From the NCBI GenBank assembly GCA_030429735.1, contig JAUIET010000018.1:1-41278 (forward strand): a DNA stretch of 41,278 nt, written 5' to 3'. This DNA is from Gammaproteobacteria bacterium. GTDB lineage: Bacteria; Pseudomonadota; Gammaproteobacteria; Pseudomonadales; JAUIET01. Shown piece after piece: positions 38,679 through 41,278 of the stretch. The position numbers and the translations under genes are program-made. The notes below the pieces were generated by a model that did not search any database, was not told where the DNA came from, and worked only from the letters and a program-made list of their open reading frames with translations. Within the stretch, counting starts at the first letter, position 1. Each line of letters opens with the position of its first letter.

Positions 38679-39719
38679 TTAGAGCATTTCCTCAGCCAGC
38701 AACTCCAAGGCAGCAGGGTCTCCACTACCAATGAGCATGCTGCCGACTTCGCCGCGTCTGCCAGCTTCTTTCCACCGGTGCAAGCGTTCGCGAATTCGAT
38801 CGCGCGGGCCAACAAGCGACACTTCATCCACCAATCCATTAGGCACAAGCGCTTCCGCCTCATCTTTACGACCCGCAAGATAAAGATCTTGAATACGTTC
38901 CGCTACATCGCCATAACCCATTCGATGGGCGTAATCGTTGTAAAAGTTTTTACCTTTTGCGCCCATGCCGCCAATATACAGAGCAAGCATTGGTTTACCC
39001 GCCGCATATGCCGCATCAAGATCATCCATCATGATGCAGCTTACAAATGGCGCAACATCAAAATCGCTGAGACTTTTGCCGCCACCGGCTTTGGCAAAAC
39101 CTGCCGCCAGATCTTCAGCGAAAATCTCGTACTTATCCGGATCCATCCAAACCGGAAAAACACCGTCTGCCATTTCGCCTGCGCAACGTAAGCCGGCCGG
39201 TGTAATCGAAGCGGTATAGATAGGGATATCCGGATTGCCGGCAAGAATAGACTTCAATGGCTTGCCGAGCCCGGTTGTACCTTCCCCGGTATTTGGCATT
39301 TGATACACTTTGCCGTCAAACGACACTTTCTCATCTCGTGCCATGATGGCCCGCATAATTTGTATGTATTCACGTGTTCGGGTAATCGGCTTGCCGTAAG
39401 GCACACCATGCCAGCCTTCCACAACCTGCGGCCCAGAAGCGCCAAGCCCGACAATAAAACGGTCGCCTGACATCTGTGCCAAAGACATTGCAGTCATCGC
39501 TGCCATTGCAGGTGTGCGGGCGGGCATCTGCATAATAGCGGTGCCGACACGGATCTTCTCAGTTTGTGCCAATACCCAGGTGGCCGTAGTTACAGCGTCG
39601 CTGCCGTAGGCTTCCGCTGTCCATACTGAGTCAAAACCCAAATTTTCAGCATGTTTGATCAAATCCATATTGATATTTATGTGTTTGCCAGAGTAGCCCA
39701 GCAGAAAGCCTAATTTCAT
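38679..39719 (-). CDS. LLM-class, F420-type oxidoreductase (second)
   Basis: This 346-residue luciferase-like TIM-barrel protein begins MKLGFLLGYSGKHININMD. It has [58 protein letters not shown] and LVGPRDRIRERLHRW. It is closely related to the divergent neighbour at 39893-40942 and more distantly to the gene beside rpoC. In such families the cofactor is F420 or FMN and the substrate is usually unknown. It converges on the amidohydrolase gene and diverges from its paralogue across a 173-bp spacer. Confidence 0.9.
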   Translation of the reverse strand: MKLGFLLGYSGKHININMDLIKHAENLGFDSVWTAEAYGSDAVTTATWVLAQTEKIRVGTAIMQMPARTPAMAAMTAMSLAQMSGDRFIVGLGASGPQVVEGWHGVPYGKPITRTREYIQIMRAIMARDEKVSFDGKVYQMPNTGEGTTGLGKPLKSILAGNPDIPIYTASITPAGLRCAGEMADGVFPVWMDPDKYEIFAEDLAAGFAKAGGGKSLSDFDVAPFVSCIMMDDLDAAYAAGKPMLALYIGGMGAKGKNFYNDYAHRMGYGDVAERIQDLYLAGRKDEAEALVPNGLVDEVSLVGPRDRIRERLHRWKEAGRRGEVGSMLIGSGDPAALELLAEEML

Positions 39720-39892
39720 GTGTGTTTCCTATGCAGTGAGAGCTTTGGTCACCGGAGCGTAGTCGTGCTGGCGTAGCCAAAGTAAAAATCGCCTTGATTC
39801 AATGGTAGAGTAGATACCACCGGATTCTGGAAAGTATACAACACACTTAGGTCACCCGCATGAAGCGGAGATTCCATCGCTAAGGGACCACA

Positions 39893-40942
39893 ATGAAACT
39901 TGGTTTAGGACTCATTCAAACAGCTTTCAGTGCACAACCACGTCTGGATTTGGAAGCTGTTGCATTGGCCGAAAGATTGGGCTTCCACTCTGTATGGTCC
40001 GCGGAAGCCTACGGCAGCGACGCTGTAACCATGGCCACCTGGCTCGCTGCGCATACATCAACCATCAAAGTGGGAACCGCCATTATGCAGATGCCTGCGC
40101 GCAGCCCGGCGTCCGCAGCGATGACAGCGATTGGTCTGGATGCGCTTTCCAACGGCCGCTTTATTCTTGGCCTTGGAAGCTCAGGCCCACAGGTCGCAGA
40201 GGGATGGCATGGCGTAGCCTATGATCGCCCATTGCTCCGAAGTCGCGAGTACGTTTCTATTGTGCGAAAAATTCTCGCTCGTGAAGAACCACTAACCCAT
40301 GACGGCTACCACTATCAATTACCAATGACCGGCGCTAACACTACTGGCATGGGAAAACCACTGAAGAGCGTGGCACATCCTAATTCTGATCAAGCCATCT
40401 ATCTGGCCTCGATTAGCCCAGGTGGTCTGCGCCTCGCGGCCGAGATTGCAGATGGAGTGTTATTGTCTTTTGTCGATCCTGACAACACCTATCAGTTTGT
40501 TGATCGTCATCTTGAGGAAGGTTTTGCAAAAGAAAGTGCCAGATGCGTACGGGAAGACTTTACCGTGAGTACTTTTCTAAGCGTGAACGTTAATGACGAC
40601 ACTGACGCTGTAATTAATATGATGAAGGCTCAGCTAGCGCGTCAGTTTGGCGGCATGGGTTCCAGGGGCAAGAACTTTTACGCTGAGTTTGCGAGGCGTA
40701 TGGGTTATGACGATGAAATAGAACAAATACAGACTCTCTATCTGGCGGGACACAAAGACAAAGCTGCGCAAATAGTGCCTGCAGAACTAATAGATCGTAC
40801 TAACTTGATTGGTCCCGCTGATCAGATACGCAAGCGGCTGGTTGATTGGAAGGCGGCCGAACAACGTGGCTCTCTGGATATGATGCTGGTCACTACGCCG
40901 CAAGCCGAAGGGCTGAAATTGTTAGCGGAGGAGTTGCTTTGA
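39893..40942 (+). CDS. LLM-class, F420-type oxidoreductase (third)
   Basis: This 349-residue paralogue of the preceding gene carries SVWSAEAYGSDAVTMATWL, TAIMQMPARSPASAAMTAI, LGLGSSGPQVAEGWHGVAYD and NLIGPADQIRKRLVDW. AAGGGA lies six bases before the ATG. The pair may be two related steps or two substrate specificities under shared control from the 173-bp divergent spacer (39720-39892), where no clear promoter was found. Confidence 0.9.
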   Translation: MKLGLGLIQTAFSAQPRLDLEAVALAERLGFHSVWSAEAYGSDAVTMATWLAAHTSTIKVGTAIMQMPARSPASAAMTAIGLDALSNGRFILGLGSSGPQVAEGWHGVAYDRPLLRSREYVSIVRKILAREEPLTHDGYHYQLPMTGANTTGMGKPLKSVAHPNSDQAIYLASISPGGLRLAAEIADGVLLSFVDPDNTYQFVDRHLEEGFAKESARCVREDFTVSTFLSVNVNDDTDAVINMMKAQLARQFGGMGSRGKNFYAEFARRMGYDDEIEQIQTLYLAGHKDKAAQIVPAELIDRTNLIGPADQIRKRLVDWKAAEQRGSLDMMLVTTPQAEGLKLLAEELL

Positions 40943-41030
40943 CGAGCCCCACCTAACTATTGGTCTAGGGTTTTTGGGGTTCAGTTGGCAAGTATGTATT
41001 GTGCGAGTAAGTACCAGGCGAATCCTGGGC

Positions 41031-41131
41031 CCTGACGATGGAAGGCCACGCAGCACAGCTGCGCGGCGCTCATCCCTCTCGGAGCAGTGCTCCGAGTTGC
41101 CTACAGCAACCGGTCTTCGCCCTACTCTCAC
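41031..41131 (-). pseudogene. Possible 5S rRNA 3'-end remnant split by an insert
   Basis: On the plus strand, 41031-41040 (CCTGACGATG) and 41121-41131 (CCTACTCTCAC) are identical to 41206-41215 and 41217-41227 of the genuine 5S gene, where they are one base apart. Here 80 bases lie between them. Order and orientation match the 5S 3' end. No further 5S similarity extends towards its 5' side, so at most the last part of a 5S gene is represented. The matches are short, so chance remains possible. Confidence 0.4.
41041..41118. other. Cloverleaf-like folded insert
   Basis: An outer stem GAAGGCC (41041-41047) pairs with GGTCTTC (41112-41118), with one G-T. It encloses three hairpins: CGCAGC-ACA-GCTGCG (41049-41063), CTCGGAGCA-G-TGCTCCGAG (41078-41096) and GTTGC-CTACA-GCAAC (41096-41110, sharing one base). 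This gives a four-way junction of 78 nt. It is not a tRNA: there is no anticodon arm or T-loop. It may be an intervening sequence, a REP-like palindrome cluster or an RNase III target. Confidence 0.6.
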
Positions 41132-41152
41132 CCGTAGATAATCACCAAGCTC

Positions 41153-41202
41153 TTAAACCTAAAAACCCCCAACAGTTTCCTGTTGGGGGTTTTTAGGTTT
41201 AA
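41153..41202 (-). terminator. rRNA operon terminator (23-bp perfect inverted repeat)
   Basis: Arms 41153-41175 and 41180-41202 are perfectly complementary over 23 bases around a 4-base loop (GAAA on the minus strand). The core CCCCCAACAG/CTGTTGGGGG is followed by TTTTT on either strand, and the outer part is A/T-rich, so it can terminate in both directions: after the 5S gene and against read-through from the LLM gene. It starts next to the 5S 3' end. Confidence 0.93.
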
Positions 41203-41278
41203 AAGCCTGACGATGACCTACTCTCACATGGGGAAACCCCACACTACCATCGGCGAAGAATCGTTTCACTACTGAGTT
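41203..41278 (-). rRNA. 5S ribosomal RNA, 3' part (gene runs off the window)
   Basis: On the minus strand the sequence includes AACTCAGTAGTGAAACGATT, CGCCGATGGTAGTGTGGGG and CCCATGTGAGAGTAGGTCATC, the conserved 3' two thirds of gammaproteobacterial 5S rRNA. The exact 3' end is within a base or two of 41203-41205. The rest of the rrn operon lies to the right of the window. Confidence 0.96.

Overview
The window looks like chromosome of a gammaproteobacterium with roughly 50% GC. The evidence is the order of the translation/transcription cluster: tRNA-Thr, tRNA-Tyr, tRNA-Gly, tRNA-Thr, tuf, tRNA-Trp, secE, nusG, rplKAJL, rpoBC, rpsL, rpsG, fusA, tuf. This is the arrangement known from pseudomonad-like and marine gammaproteobacteria. 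A betC-type choline sulfatase, a GH10 xylanase and several F420-type LLM oxidoreductases suggest a free-living, possibly marine heterotroph, but the genus cannot be fixed from the sequence alone.

Region 1 (1-18682, all minus strand) is the housekeeping block. Transcription enters from the right at two recognisable sigma70-type promoters in front of tRNA genes. It runs through tuf, tRNA-Trp, secE-nusG, the L11/L1 and L10/L7-L12 genes with an L10-type leader, then rpoB and rpoC. An LLM-family oxidoreductase gene sits between rpoC and the str genes. The str genes (rpsL, rpsG, fusA, tuf) have their own strong promoter just after that gene, and fusA has a second one. A very long perfect hairpin separates rpoB from rpoC.

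Region 2 (18657-21741, minus strand) is a tight SDR-birA-coaX-SPOR-like operon. BirA lacks the DNA-binding domain.

Region 3 (21943-23556, plus strand) holds selA followed directly by tRNA-Sec (selC), with no selB in the window. The tRNA-Sec has an aminoacyl branch of 12 rather than 13 base pairs.

Region 4 (23673-30640, plus strand) is a set of apparently independent genes: a secreted GH10 xylanase, an exported SDR protein, a sensor-less histidine kinase, choline sulfatase and a second EF-G followed by a clear terminator.

Region 5 (30837-33930) is a sugar-nucleotide and glycosyltransfer module. A GT4 glycosyltransferase converges on gmd-rmd, which would make GDP-D-rhamnose or a related deoxyhexose.

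Region 6 (34462-40942) has a SulP anion transporter translationally coupled to a tandem universal stress protein, a lipoprotein-like amidohydrolase, and two divergent LLM oxidoreductases.

Region 7 (40943-41278) is the 3' end of an rRNA operon on the minus strand: the 5S rRNA end, a 23-bp perfect inverted-repeat terminator, and beyond it what looks like a second 5S 3'-end fragment split by an 80-nt insert that can fold like a cloverleaf. This last item and the rpoB-rpoC hairpin are the most unusual structures seen.
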